This document shows, one piece after another, positions 1 to 18,436 of a DNA stretch of 64,000 nt. The notes below the pieces were generated by a model. The model was given only the letters and a program-made list of their open reading frames with translations. It made no database searches and was not told where the DNA came from. The translations under genes were made by a program, and so were the position numbers. Numbering within the stretch: position 1 is the stretch's first letter; each line of letters opens with the position of its first letter. Location of the stretch: the NCBI RefSeq assembly GCF_002999335.1, contig NW_020312036.1:868001-932000 (forward strand), read 5' to 3'. This stretch comes from Cyclospora cayetanensis. Its lineage: Eukaryota; Apicomplexa; Conoidasida; Eucoccidiorida; Eimeriidae.

Positions 1-710
1 GTTCTCTGCTGCTGCACACGGTGTTTCTGCGCCACCAGCCCTGCAGCCGCCGCATGCGCTCTGATGCACTCGCATGGAAGCCTTGCATGCCCTTCACAAG
101 GAGCACAAACGTCGCTGCGGGGGCACCACTCCAAAAGGCAGCAGCGGCAGCCGCGCTGGGCAGCAGCAGCAGCGCAGCAGCCGTAGGTTTCGTTTTCTGC
201 GGGAGCCACCGACAAAGCAAGGTACTCCCGTAAATGAAACACGCACAAAAAAACATTCACATTGAGAGAGCAGCTTGCTGCTGCCTTGAAAGAGGGCCAG
301 CAAGTGCAGCACCCGCTTCTGCTCCTGCGGCAGCACCGGTGTCACGCAGCCACCCCCTAAACTTCTGGTAATAATGATGTTAGCTCATGTCCTCATATCC
401 TTTCTCTCGAATTAAATCAGACACAGAAAATTCCTTTTAGGAGCGACGCGAAGCTGTCTTCTCTATTTCTTTTAAAACCTCTCCTCGAACTCTGGTCACA
501 CGGGGGGGGGCCCCCAACCCGGAGGGGCCCCTCCGCCATCATGGCCTCCACACGCCTCTCCCTGAACATGAGGGTTGTAAGCGACAATCCGAAAGTGTGT
601 GGTCGTAAATGGGCTGTTGTTTGTACGAACTTTGCCAGCTCAAGTACTGCAGTACAAGCGCTGGACAGCGCGTTGCACCTGGTAGACTGTAGCATGAACT
701 CTGCAGCTGT

Positions 711-748
<38 letters not shown>
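711..748. repeat. CA/TA compound microsatellite
   Basis: A run of CA dinucleotides (711-728) passes directly into a TA run (728-748). It creates spurious frames rich in T-H and Y-I residues on both strands. Confidence 0.95.
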
Positions 749-1395
749 CCTAGCAGCAAGCACGTCTGGAGACTTCGTTGGTGAGATATCGGACTGTTCA
801 TTTCCACACGGAGGAGTCTCGGGTACAAGAAGTGCAAACCGGGTGTCTCTTAGGCGTGGTGTGTGCGTTTAATGCAAGCGCGTAGCCCCCCTCTCCTGCC
901 TGCGAACTGGGGTGTCTGTACACCATTAGGCTCGTTCTATTGCTGCCCCCGTGTTGGCAGCGCGCACGCTTGCCGCATTGCTGTGAAGGATGATTGCCGG
1001 GTAGCTTCGCATCCATAGGACACGCTACACAGACGCCATGACTCCTGCACCGGGTGTTTGAAATTAAGAATTAACGGAGCATCGACTATAGGGTTCAGCT
1101 GCCCGTCATGTGTCTTATTACTGCAACGTGGCGCTAGCTCGATACAAGAAAAAGCCGTGTTGGGACGTTGTGCAGGCTAGATGCTCTTTGGGCTACTGAC
1201 GGAGTTCGATCGAAGTGCGTAGAGAGTGCAACTGCGCCCCTTAAAACCGACCCCTTCCCCTCATCGCGGAGGGAGAAACTCCGAGGGATGTAAACAACGG
1301 GAGGCAAGAATTATTTTGAGAAGCACTCAATAATTTTCTATCGGGCCTGCACTGAGTCGCGTGAATGAAGCCTGTCTTTGTATGTCTCTCTGTAT

Positions 1396-1397
<2 letters not shown>

Positions 1398-1435
<38 letters not shown>
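1398..1435. repeat. TA microsatellite
   Basis: About 19 TA units without interruption in gene-free sequence. Confidence 0.95.
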
Positions 1436-1438
<3 letters not shown>

Positions 1439-2387
1439 AAAGGTGGCGCCATGCGAAGCGTTGCAATCAGCATCATACAAAGAACAAAGAGAACTCGGAT
1501 CCAAGAGGGGGCGGCGAGTGGCGGCATGAGGCAATGTATGTCGATTTTGTTCTAAGAACGAAACTGGCAAGCCTCCGATTCACTGCACATCAGTGCGACG
1601 CCCCCAGAGTGCCCGCAGAAGGTGGGCCCCCTGAGGCCTTTAGGGAACTCATGAAGATTACTTTTCTTACGTAGGCAAGCCGCAGTCACGAAGCGTGTGC
1701 CGAAGGAAGGGCGGAGGATAGCATGTGAACTAGGCAGAAAAAGGATACAGTGGGCGGATGCACACCGACATTCTGTGTACGGACAGTTTAAAAAACCTTT
1801 GGCATGTGTTGCTGCATGCAAATTCGTCCTGACTCGCGTACTACAAGCGCCTAGGTTGGCGGGGACATACGCGCATGCATGCACGCACGTCTTGCCAGTC
1901 AATGCGCAATGTCGACCTCATTATCAGACTCCCAGATCGCGTGCTCACGCTGAGCCTGCGCATGAAACTCGCAGAGGACTGACGCCTAGACTGAACAATA
2001 GCTGTGCACTTCACGCTTGACTGGCCATAGGCACTGACTATTCTCCTTCCTCCTTCCCACACATAAACCCCCACGCAGAAGGCACTACCTCCAGCAGCTC
2101 CCCCGCGTGTCTGGAGATGCCCTTGTTTCCGCCTGCCACACACGATACGAGTTTGCACAACTCCCCATCCTACCCCCCGTGTCTCACTTCTTTGGCCCTT
2201 TTCGTTCTGTAAAACGAGTCCATGACGTCAGGCCTCTCCTCCCAGTCCATCGCGCAAAGCTTGAGCACCGGCATTTCCTCGTAAGCCTAAGGGCACATGC
2301 ATTTCCACGTGAAGGCCTCTATTGAGCAACATTCATGCCTCTATTCGCGAGCAGCGCTTCCGCCTGCGTCATTACACCTGGAAGGCT

Positions 2388-5180
2388 TCAGCACGCAGGC
2401 GAAACTTGAACTGAATGCCTGCTCTTACTTCCTAATACCCGTCTGTCTGAATAAACGGACCCCGAGGGAGTATACACCCTGCAGCGCATTGGCTCATATC
2501 TCCCTCTCAACAAAGCCTCTTGAAGGGCCTTGAGTGCTTCTCTGCCCGCGAAAACACCCCTTGCTTGCATCCACAGTTTGCTTGCCTTTGTGCCGAAGCT
2601 TGGCTTTTCGTCTGCCTCGTCGTAGAGTGCCGCCTCGCATAGCGGCTGCAGATGCCCTAGACGGAAGAGGGGGCCGCAGTTGACAAGGCATTCTTCCATG
2701 TGCAGCAGCTCTTGCCCCTGTTTCTTCAAGAGCACCAGATAGGGGAATCCCTCGAAATGAACCTACGTCAGAGAAAAAAGGCGAAAGCACTGCTGCCTCT
2801 CTCCTGCATTTTCCGGCTGCCACTTCTCGCCTTCGAGCTCCTCCCCTCTGTGCGTTGGCGTCGCTTACGCGCGACATCTCCGGCTCCCGTGGGAGTGCGT
2901 GCAGGACTGCGCATCCCCGACACTTACTTCGTGGAAAATAAAGGTATCCTTGAGTCGCCTAACATCCAGGATAGACCGCGAGTCATTCATCAGCGAGGTT
3001 ATGTTGAAATAGTGCTCTGCATCGATGCACATCCAATCTCTTCCCGGCAATACGATGGTTCCATCCGGCTGCAAGCCGAGCTCTGTGAGAAGAAAAACAC
3101 AAAACTCGTCTTGCACAACAACCGCGGGATCAACGGGGAAGCTATAAGAGATCCTTCAGAACCCCTCTGCAAAGGCATGCGAGCCGCATATACATCTGCG
3201 CACTTATCAGCGGACGAAGCAGCGTTCAGGGCAGCCGCAGTAGCAGAAGAAGCAACGCCAGCAGCAGCAAAAAGCCAGCAGCAACAAAACGGCAACAACA
3301 AATAGGCAGCAACAAAAAGGCAGCAGCAACAATAAGCCAGCAACAAAAAGGCAGCAACAACAAAAAGGCAGCAGCAAAAAGACAGCAACAAAAAGCAGCA
3401 ACAAAAAGGCAGCAACAAAAAGGCAGCAACAACAAAAAGGCAGCAACAACAAAAAGGCAGCAACAGCAAAAAGGCAGCAACAGCAAAAAGGCAGCATTTC
3501 TCGGTGCAGTCTGTTTGTCTCTCTGCCTGCCTGCCTGTACCGTGTGCTCTGAAAGTGTTACCTTCGCTAGGAATGCTTTTATGCTGATCCTCACTGTCTT
3601 CACTGCCCTGCCCTTGCTGCTCTTTATCGCGCTTTCGACTCGCCAACGGGTGAAAAGCGATGTATCGCTGTGCCTTAGCCTGCACAAACGCCTTCGAGTT
3701 TGAATCCCATCCGCAGCTCATTCCGTAATCCATGGATATGCTTTTCAAGGGAGACAAGCAAATGCTTTCTTCCAGAATGCTTCCACCTGCATATACACCA
3801 TAGGCCTCTCCATCAGGGTACCCCGTCTTGCCGCTGTCGGCAGTCTTTGAAGGCCAGAAATCACTGACTGCATGCACGAAGCCGTTGCTGCTGCTGCAGT
3901 TGCTGCTGCTGCTGAACTTGCTGCTGCAGTTGCTGCTCCTGCTCTCCATGGCACTTGCTTGCACAATGTCGTATCGCACTTCTCCAAGATAGGCGCCAGC
4001 AACAATGAGCTCCTCGCGTCTCAAGTGGGGCCCTGCGCCGGATCAACAAAGAAGAAGACGAGCTTGTTTTCTGAGCACACACTTCCCCCTGCGCTGCGTT
4101 TCGTTCTCTCTCTCTTCCCGCTCCCCTCCTCATCTTCCCTCTGCCCCCGCTTCCTTCATCCTAGCCACCTGCCCACTGATGCGTCTTCATACCGAAGCCC
4201 AAAATCTGCAACTGCCGCAGCACCACTCTGCCCTCCTATCAGCAGCCGTGCGTCGCCCATATACACCTCCTTCCTTCCCTCCCTCCCCCTCCACTCTCCG
4301 TACCACTCTCCCTCCCTCCCCCCTCCACCTACTCTCCCTTCCCTATCAAGAACAAGAACAATAACAAGAACAACAAGCTGCACACTTCTACGCGTCTCTC
4401 AAATATCGAACGAGCCCTATCGACCTCTCCATCTCCCCTCCCCCTATCAACGCACGCATACTCGACGCTGCCGTCCACACGACAGCAGCAACAAAAGCGT
4501 TCAAGCCACCATCGACAACAGCACGCGAGAGACACCTAACCTGTCCAGAAACACCCCACAACGTCTGCGCGATCTTTTTTTCGCAGCCCTGGCATCCCCC
4601 GAATATGGTGATCTGTGCGCTCAATCCGCGCAGGACGTAGCAAGTCATGAGTTATGCCTTCGGTGATGGCGAGAAGAATCTCTTCTTTGAGGCTTCGCGG
4701 AGGTGCGAGAGGCCCTCTATCGGCTGACCGCATGGGAATAGCTACCGCGCGGCGAAGATCTATCGGGCATCTTCCCCCCAGCGTAATGGAAGTTGCACTC
4801 AGATAGCCTGTGCTGCCTTCGAGCTGCGACAGAGCTAGCCACAGCTCCCTTGGCTTCGATCCCCTCAAACGTCTTGGAACGCAGGCGGGGGAGACAGCCG
4901 CTGCAGGGGGTGTCTTAGCGACTTCTGCCAGTGTTGTCTGCGGCACTGCTGTTGCTGGAGTCGGTGTTGTGGGTGAAGATCGTGGCAGAACTGTGGGAGA
5001 CAGCGGGGAGCAAGGCGGGGTAGGGGGTGTTGGTGAATAAGCACACGGGGGAGAAGGAGGAAAGCTCGCGGAAAAAGACTCCGGAGGGGGAGATGGCGGA
5101 GGCACTTCATCGGAAATAAAGACGTAGCTTGTCGTTACCACACGGCCTCGATCAGCGGCAACTTGCTCCACTGTCTGAAT
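2388..5180 (-). CDS. SET-domain protein (putative lysine methyltransferase), 5' exon missing
   Basis: Four minus-strand exons join in consistent phase: 5180-4541, 4032-3562, 3082-2928 and 2762-2388 (546 residues so far). A 5' exon above 5180 is probable, since the first exon begins at a CTTTTTCAG acceptor. The first exon carries a Pro/Ser/Thr-rich linker. The rest reads as a split SET fold. A segment ending GAYLGEV (around 4000) resembles the SET N-part (..G.fl.EY.GEV). After a Ser-rich insertion of about 140 residues come WMCIDAEHYFNITSLMNDSR and then GFPYLVLLKKQGQELL, which match the 'yiDA..gN..rfiNhs' and 'P.i.l.a.rdI..GEEL' blocks. The canonical NHxC becomes MNDS and GEEL becomes GQEL, so activity is uncertain. 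If active it would use S-adenosylmethionine to methylate lysine. The family call is inferred from motif order only. Confidence 0.5.
3236..3495. repeat. Intronic minisatellite, units of CAGCAACAAAAAGG type
   Basis: Imperfect 11-14 bp units built from GGCAGCAACAAAAA fill about half of the intron between 3561 and 3083 of the SET-type gene. All minus-strand frames stay open as Leu/Cys/Phe-rich strings, which is a by-product of the repeat and not coding. Confidence 0.9.
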
Positions 5181-7221
5181 CTGAAAAAGCGAAAAGCGAC
5201 ACACAGTGTGAGCCTGCGTACAATAGACGGGCAGAGCGCTTCCGACCGAAGACAGGACGGCTGGGCATGCATGCATGCATGCCCTTGGGTGTTGACTTCG
5301 TGAGCTCTCGGGAATGTATTGTCACGATGCATGCGGGCATGCATGCAAATGGAAGGAGGGGAGGAGTATGCAGGCAGTGGGAGGAGGATTCTACTGTGTG
5401 TATGTGTGTATGTGAATGGGTGTGGACAGTGCGAAGGGCCTTTTTGCTGTGTGTGGTCTTATCAACAATAGCGCCTGAAGGGTGGGAAGGATGATGGGGG
5501 TGGGTAGGAGTAGTAGGAGTAGTAGTAGTATGTGCAAAAGGTGTGTACGTATGTATGTATGTGTGTATGTGAGTGACCATTGGGGGCCCCCTTTAGGCCC
5601 GTTATCCCTTTTTTTTAAAAAAAGAAGAAAGGCTTTCCGTTTCCTCCCCTATCCCCCTCTCCTTTCCTGGATGCCTCGTCTCCATGACTCTAGGAAAGGA
5701 GTCGGGGGGAGCGAAGGGAACGAGGGAGATAGGGATGTCAAGGAGAGGGGATATTGGGGGAGAGTGGGGAGGGGCCTTATCGGCGTGAGACTCGTCAGCG
5801 CACCTGAACGCCCTCATGGTTTTTGCATGTGCAACCGACAACAGCGCCAGACGGTTCAAAGAGGGCCTTGCGATCAGGATATCCGTCTATCCATGTCTCC
5901 TGTCGCTTGCTGGAGGGAGGCGCACGGTGAGCTGGACGGGAGAGGAGGCAGTCTTTCGAGGCAATGCACAAGGCAGGGGCACAATGGGCCCCCCCCCGAA
6001 TGCCAGAGCTACAAGAATTCGACCCTCCCCTGGAGATATTTCCCCCTGGCCTCTTCCCCCGGCTCATGGCACCTAGGGATGCATGCATGCATGCACAAGG
6101 CAAACAGCACGACCCTCTGTTGCACGCAACTGTGTCTTCGTGGAGCACAGGGCCCCTTCCCTTGGAAAAAATTCACTCCTCCAAACGAGCAAGCGCTAGG
6201 AGCTCCTACACGTCAAGCAGTGAGGGAAAACGCAGAAGGGGGTGGCACTCCCGCGTGAAGGCAAGTGTTTTCTGCACCAACTGGGGAAACACACCGTTGA
6301 GCCTGCCGAGCAATCTGACCCTCAAAAGGCATGCCACACAGCCAAAGAAGGAAGCAGGAGGGAGAGCATGCGGCCGATACAGGGCCGGCAGCTGTACTTT
6401 GAGCTTTTCAGAAACGCGAGGAGCTTGTTCTCTTCGCTCGTGGTGGCAGGAAGAGGTGCCAGGGGGAAGCGTTCACAACGCAGGAAACCAGTGCAAACGA
6501 CAGCGGGTAAAAACCCTGAACTGCAAAAACGATGTGTGTGTGTGTCTTAAAAATAAAGTGCTTCAAAAGGAGGATGGCAATTGTCGTTTCTCGGAAGATC
6601 CTTTGATGGTCTCCCCCCTGCCGGGGGCCCCAGACGCCGATTGCATTGGGGGGCCCCCCAATGCAATCGGCGTCTGGGGCCCCCGTCTCCCGATGGGTTC
6701 CCCGCCGAGTGTCTGTGTCTCGTGTCCACCTTTTTCAGTGTGTGTACATACACCTGAGATGTGGAGTTGCGAGGGCGATTCTGTTTGCGCCAATGTCAAC
6801 CCCTTCTGTCAGAAGACGGGCAAGGGCCCTTAGGCTTCTGTGAGACCGTGAAGATTAGAAGCCTCTCTCGCGCTTTTCCTGCAACTCTCCCTCGCTGCCT
6901 TGTCTCACTGGCGCCTTTCTCACTCAACAGACGCCTCCTCAAAGCGCTCAGAGGCCGACACCTCTGGGGGATGCCGCCCCTTCCTGTCGCTAACCGTTCG
7001 CCTTCCGCTTCGATGTGCAGAAACGAGACGCACAATTCTATCCCCAGATACACGGTCTCAAGTTCCCTCCGTATCTACAGGAATATGTGTTGATGCATGC
7101 ATAATCGTACGTGCATACGTGCCTGCCTGCCTGCATGCCTGCCTTCCTTCCTTTTCCTGTGTGTGCGTGTTTGGGCTCGGAGTTCAGATACCCTATCAGC
7201 ACACAATTCACGTCTCTCGAC
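5181..7221. promoter_or_regulatory. Divergent intergenic region between the SET-type gene and PEX6
   Basis: The SET-type gene reads leftward and PEX6 rightward from this 2-kb interval, so it should hold both promoters and the unresolved first exons of both genes. It contains TGCATGCA clusters at 5268-5282, 5340-5347 and 6080-6094, the core known to be bound by some apicomplexan AP2 factors, and a 64-bp perfect palindrome. No TATA-type element was assigned. Confidence 0.4.
6622..6685. repeat. Perfect 64-bp palindrome with no spacer
   Basis: The left arm 6622-6653 is the exact reverse complement of 6654-6685. The centre is GGGGGGCCCCCC and each arm ends in a CGGGGGCCCC block. The symmetry stops abruptly outside (C at 6621 against T at 6686). 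Confidence 0.97.
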
Positions 7222-14483
<7,262 letters not shown>

Positions 14484-14648
14484 CGGCAACGAAAACTCGT
14501 TTGTGTGTATTGACTAATCAATGCGCCTACCCATCAACCCGCCTATCAATTAGTGCCTCTATTTGTGTACCCCTTAGTTCCTTTGCAAACAGGTGAATGA
14601 CGACCCAGTGAGTGAAAAGTTACAAACAAAAAAGATTACAACCAAAAG

Positions 14649-15140
14649 TTAACAAGGCGCCTGGCGACCCCGCCTGATCCGCCCTCTGTAACCTGTTTTC
14701 CTTCGGATATACTCGGTGCCATTCAAGATCTTGCGCTTTCTGTCCGACACTACATGGGGCAAAGGGCCCTCAACAGCTGCGCCGAAGAAGGTGCTGCCTT
14801 CAACCCCGGTGGCGGCTGTTTCGTTCGGTCCCTGCATCCTGAAGACGGGCATAAGAGGGGGCCCCTGGCGGGGGTCAATTGAGCTCCCGAAGCCCTTTGT
14901 TGTGTACATCCGGCAGGCTGATGAGAGCTTGGCACCGAGAGTGGGCGAGAGATTAGCAGAAAGGAACTTTGGAGAGCTCGGGGCACAGAAGGCGCACGCA
15001 GGAGAACTGAGAGCTTTCCCATGCCGCAGCACTAGAGGAGGCAGGCCGATTGTACATCGGCGGAACCAGATCGGTTTAAATGCCATGGGATAAATGGGCG
15101 CGCAAGCAAGGGCATGAGACGGTTTGCAGAAAGACGCCAT
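14649..15140 (-). CDS. Small basic protein, function unknown
   Basis: A single open frame of 163 residues starts at an ATG (15140) and ends at 14649, tail to tail with PEX6. The N-terminal 90 residues are rich in Ser, Ala, Arg and Pro with few acids, as in mitochondrial presequences. The C-terminus is strongly basic and ends RRKTGYRGRIRRGRQAPC, reminiscent of RNA-binding organellar ribosomal proteins. I recognise no specific family. The opposite strand also has an open frame (14716-15093), so strand choice is tentative and rests on the start codon, presequence-like composition and basic tail. Confidence 0.35.
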   Translation of the reverse strand: MASFCKPSHALACAPIYPMAFKPIWFRRCTIGLPPLVLRHGKALSSPACAFCAPSSPKFLSANLSPTLGAKLSSACRMYTTKGFGSSIDPRQGPPLMPVFRMQGPNETAATGVEGSTFFGAAVEGPLPHVVSDRKRKILNGTEYIRRKTGYRGRIRRGRQAPC

Positions 15141-18100
15141 TTTTGGCGCGCGCCTCCTTTCCGTCTACAGTTGCCTGCGAACCGTTCACATGCATGCAAA
15201 TCGATAATGTGCATAAACTGATGATGTTGAAGGGTACGCGGGCAGCAAGGTGTCTCAAATAAGGCAAAAAAATCCGCTTACTTGATAACTTCAGTCATTT
15301 ACCTTGCCGTGCAGTAACCTCTCTGGGGTGCTCCTTGCTGCGCTGGCATTCAAAGGTGGTTTGGGGCCTCCAAGGCTCCTCATGAGGGAGAGTGAATCTA
15401 CTAGAAAATAGCAGCAGAAATCCCCGTCCAAGTTCATCGAAGCCATCAAAAAAGCGGAGGACTAAGCTAATTATCTGTCTATTTGTTGCAACGCTGGTTT
15501 TATTGCAGAATACACGGCGTAGAGCTTAGAGTTGTATGTGAACGGTACCATTGTTTAGTACTTGAAAGAAGGAAAGCATAGCCCTCGTAGCTAAGAGGAA
15601 TGCTTGAAATCATCATGCAACGCATAAATCGGGATATTGCGTGCTTTTAGACAATCGGCCTTTCCCCGCAGAAGGCGGAATGTCCACAGCTTAACGAACC
15701 CTTTGGCGCAAGAGGAAGCAACATATCGCTGCTTCTCCTCTCTATGCTCATAAGAAGAAGCAGCGGTGGCATGCTCTTTGTCCGTTAATTCCTGTCTAGG
15801 ATATGTGCTGCTTCTACTTTGTTGTGTGCCCCTGCCTCCGATGTTCCTTCCGCATGAGTGGTCGTCCACGTATCGTTTTACACATGGCCTGCCCGATTCA
15901 CTTTTGGCCAAAATATACCAAAGGAGGAGATCAGATGTGCAATATCTTGCTTAGTCACATGATAGACACTGTTTAGCCCCTGTTAGGGATTTCACGGAAG
16001 CATCGTAACTCGCCCCCGGTGACGTTAATTGCGATTTGCAATTGCAGAGCACATGTAACTAGAGCTACCTACCTCCAGTCTGACGCAGAAAGTTTCAGGA
16101 ATGTGCAATCAATTGCATTCACCTTAAAACAGGTGAAAACACCAAAGCACATGCCCTTTCATTACCAATAGGGGCTGCGAAGGAAATGCGGAGCGCCTTA
16201 CAGTGACTGCGTTATTATGTCCAAACACGGACACAGCTAATATGTGTAAGCTCTATAAAACTGTGGATCAATAGATAACGAAGGAAAGCCGGATGACTCC
16301 TCAAAGACTATGAGTGTCACGTCTGCAAATCGACCTGCAGGCCTGAATCTACAGCAGCCGAAAATGCTATTTACTGGCTCTGCATGATGCTGTTCGCACT
16401 GTTTATGGGACATATATCTTCAGCTATCACAATAGTGCGAACGTTATTTTAAACAGAGGGAGGATATAAGCGCAAGTCACCCCCTCTTGGAGACCTTCAG
16501 CATATTTTGAATCTGCCCACCATTTCATGGTGGCTTCTCCCTTCTGAGCCTCTTCCGATTCGTTGAAAGCGAGAGAACGGCTAGTGCAATGGACAGCCCT
16601 CATAGCGTTGGTGTGCATGGATTAGTACCCCACTGCTTTTTCGTGCTACGGAAGAGCCGAAATGTTCGAGCAGCTTCCTCTTTGAAGCTTTTGCATTCCA
16701 TTTCCGAATGTTCAATTTTGTTCTAGAGTGGGCAACATGCTCCTTTCCATCGTTTTTATGCCTTCTGCCTCTCTGTTCGTGCTTTTGTTCGTGACTCTAT
16801 GCATTTTGTTGCAATCCTGATGCCTACGTTCGTGCCCACGCTTGTTTCTGCGCTTTTTGTTCTTGTATCCCTCTCGATAGAAAATGAATAGGTTGGGGCA
16901 TCACCACTCAGTCACCTCGTTCTCGTTGCACAAACTATAATTAAGTTGCCTGACTCCTATTATGATTTTGGTTCAAAACGCATGCATGTCTCTTCTTTGG
17001 TTCCTCCACTGCCATATTTTGGCCCCCTCCAATGGTAGCATGGGGAAAGTTATAGCGCTTCACATGCCGACTGTTGTTTGCACCACTGTTACTTTGGTGT
17101 TGCCGAAAGTACCTGTTCTGATAGCTCACGCCTCTACGGGCCAGCAATTTCCTGGGTTTTCTTTCGTCAACAGGAGACATATGGCGAACGGAACAAGCAA
17201 CACCATTGTTCGACCCACTTGCTGTATCACTCTTGAAGTGCGGATACGCATACATCATTTTGACAAACCCATATGGATACCTAAAAAGAGGCATTGAGTT
17301 ATGCAGAACCACAGGGATTGCCTGTCTACTATATATCTAAAAAGAGGTATTGAGTTATGCAGAACCACAGGGATTGCCTGTCTACACAACAATGTGAATG
17401 AAATTAAAAGGATCGAGGAACAAAAAAGACTCTGTTTCTTCAAGAAAGCAGAAGTGAATTGTGAATGGAGAGCTAACATTTTGCTGAAGGGTGTAAAGGA
17501 TTTCTCATCCACCTATACAAATAGCGACACGTAACCACTGGGCTGCAGCATGCGACCATTCGCTTGGACAAGTACTTTGTGGTCAGCATGCTGCTTAATC
17601 CCCCTAGTCTCCAGGTTTCTCTCTATCAGAAACTTGCAGATATAGCCTGAAGAAACATGGCTTGCGGTGGAGTTATAGCTTTGTTACTCTAAGTACAGCA
17701 TCGACACTGAACCCGCGCCCTGCCCAGGGCAGGCTAGCACGCTTCTCTGCTAGCTCATCACTTGCATCGGCACGCGTTCTTTCATTGAATCGAGCTCCAA
17801 ATCCATTACCCGTAGCACCCTGAGTATTATTAGGTTCTTTGGAAGCCGTTTGTGCGCAGCACAGGTGGTGGGTCCGGCAGCTCGACACCAGAGGCATGCA
17901 GGGGAGTCCTGGGTGCCTTACTGCCATTTCCCTTACTCTGCCCGAGCAAAATTGTCTGGTTGACACTGGCATTCCATTTATATTATTGTATGAAGGCGGA
18001 TCGTAAGCTGGTTCCGTCCTATCTCCCAACAATCGCCCTCAGGATGGTCAGCTGGCTAATCCTCCATAGGTACGGCTTGCACGACTTCGCGGAATACTGT

Positions 18101-18436
18101 GACTCGGCTAAGCAGCAGTAGCCCCAAACGATCATCCTTTACGTATCTCAGCAGTAGGGGACCCAAGCCGCGATTGACATTCCTCAACAGCAAAAGTGTA
18201 AGTACACCCAGAATCACGAGTGTGCTGCGTCTAGTCGTTAATGGTGGATTCGGCAGAATTAGCACTCCACAGGCCTAGAATACGTCCTCCGGCAGTTCAT
18301 ATTCTTTGTGGGTGGAGTCTTCTTGCTGGAGTGCTTCGTGGCTGCCCGGGAAAGAAGATCGACCCAAGAAGACCTGCGTAGAGCCGTCTTTTCGGAGCAA
18401 CCGTTGCACACACACCTGCGCGCACACCCCAGCAAT
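15141..18436. other. Long intergenic region, no gene recognised
   Basis: Only short frames without domains or convincing splice sites are seen. Base composition is more A+T rich than in PEX6. A 56-bp tandem duplication lies at 17281-17390. A minus frame around 15591-15911 was considered and not accepted. The right end should contain the myosin promoter. Confidence 0.5.
17281..17390. repeat. Tandem duplication, 56-bp period, two copies
   Basis: The unit beginning CTAAAAAGAGG at 17281 repeats from 17337 with one transition in the first 40 bases (GGCATT versus GGTATT). The copies diverge after GCCTGTCTAC. Confidence 0.9.

Larger units (their letters stand above)
1..2387. other. Intergenic region, no gene recognised
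   Basis: Open frames here are short, overlap on both strands, and show no recognisable domain or convincing splice-consistent exon. The stretch holds a CAG-rich patch near 120-185, a CA/TA microsatellite at 711-748, a TA tract at 1398-1435 and a TGCATGCA motif at 1876-1883. It lies downstream of the minus-strand SET-type gene and probably contains its 3' untranslated region. Confidence 0.5.

Noticed and set aside
3207..3687. Leu/Cys/Phe-rich minus-strand frames resembling membrane proteins
   Set aside because: They are translations of the intronic CAG/CAA minisatellite.
15591..15911. Minus frame with a WD40-like string (VKLWTF)
   Set aside because: There is a single weak motif, no ATG at the start, and no neighbouring repeat or exon.
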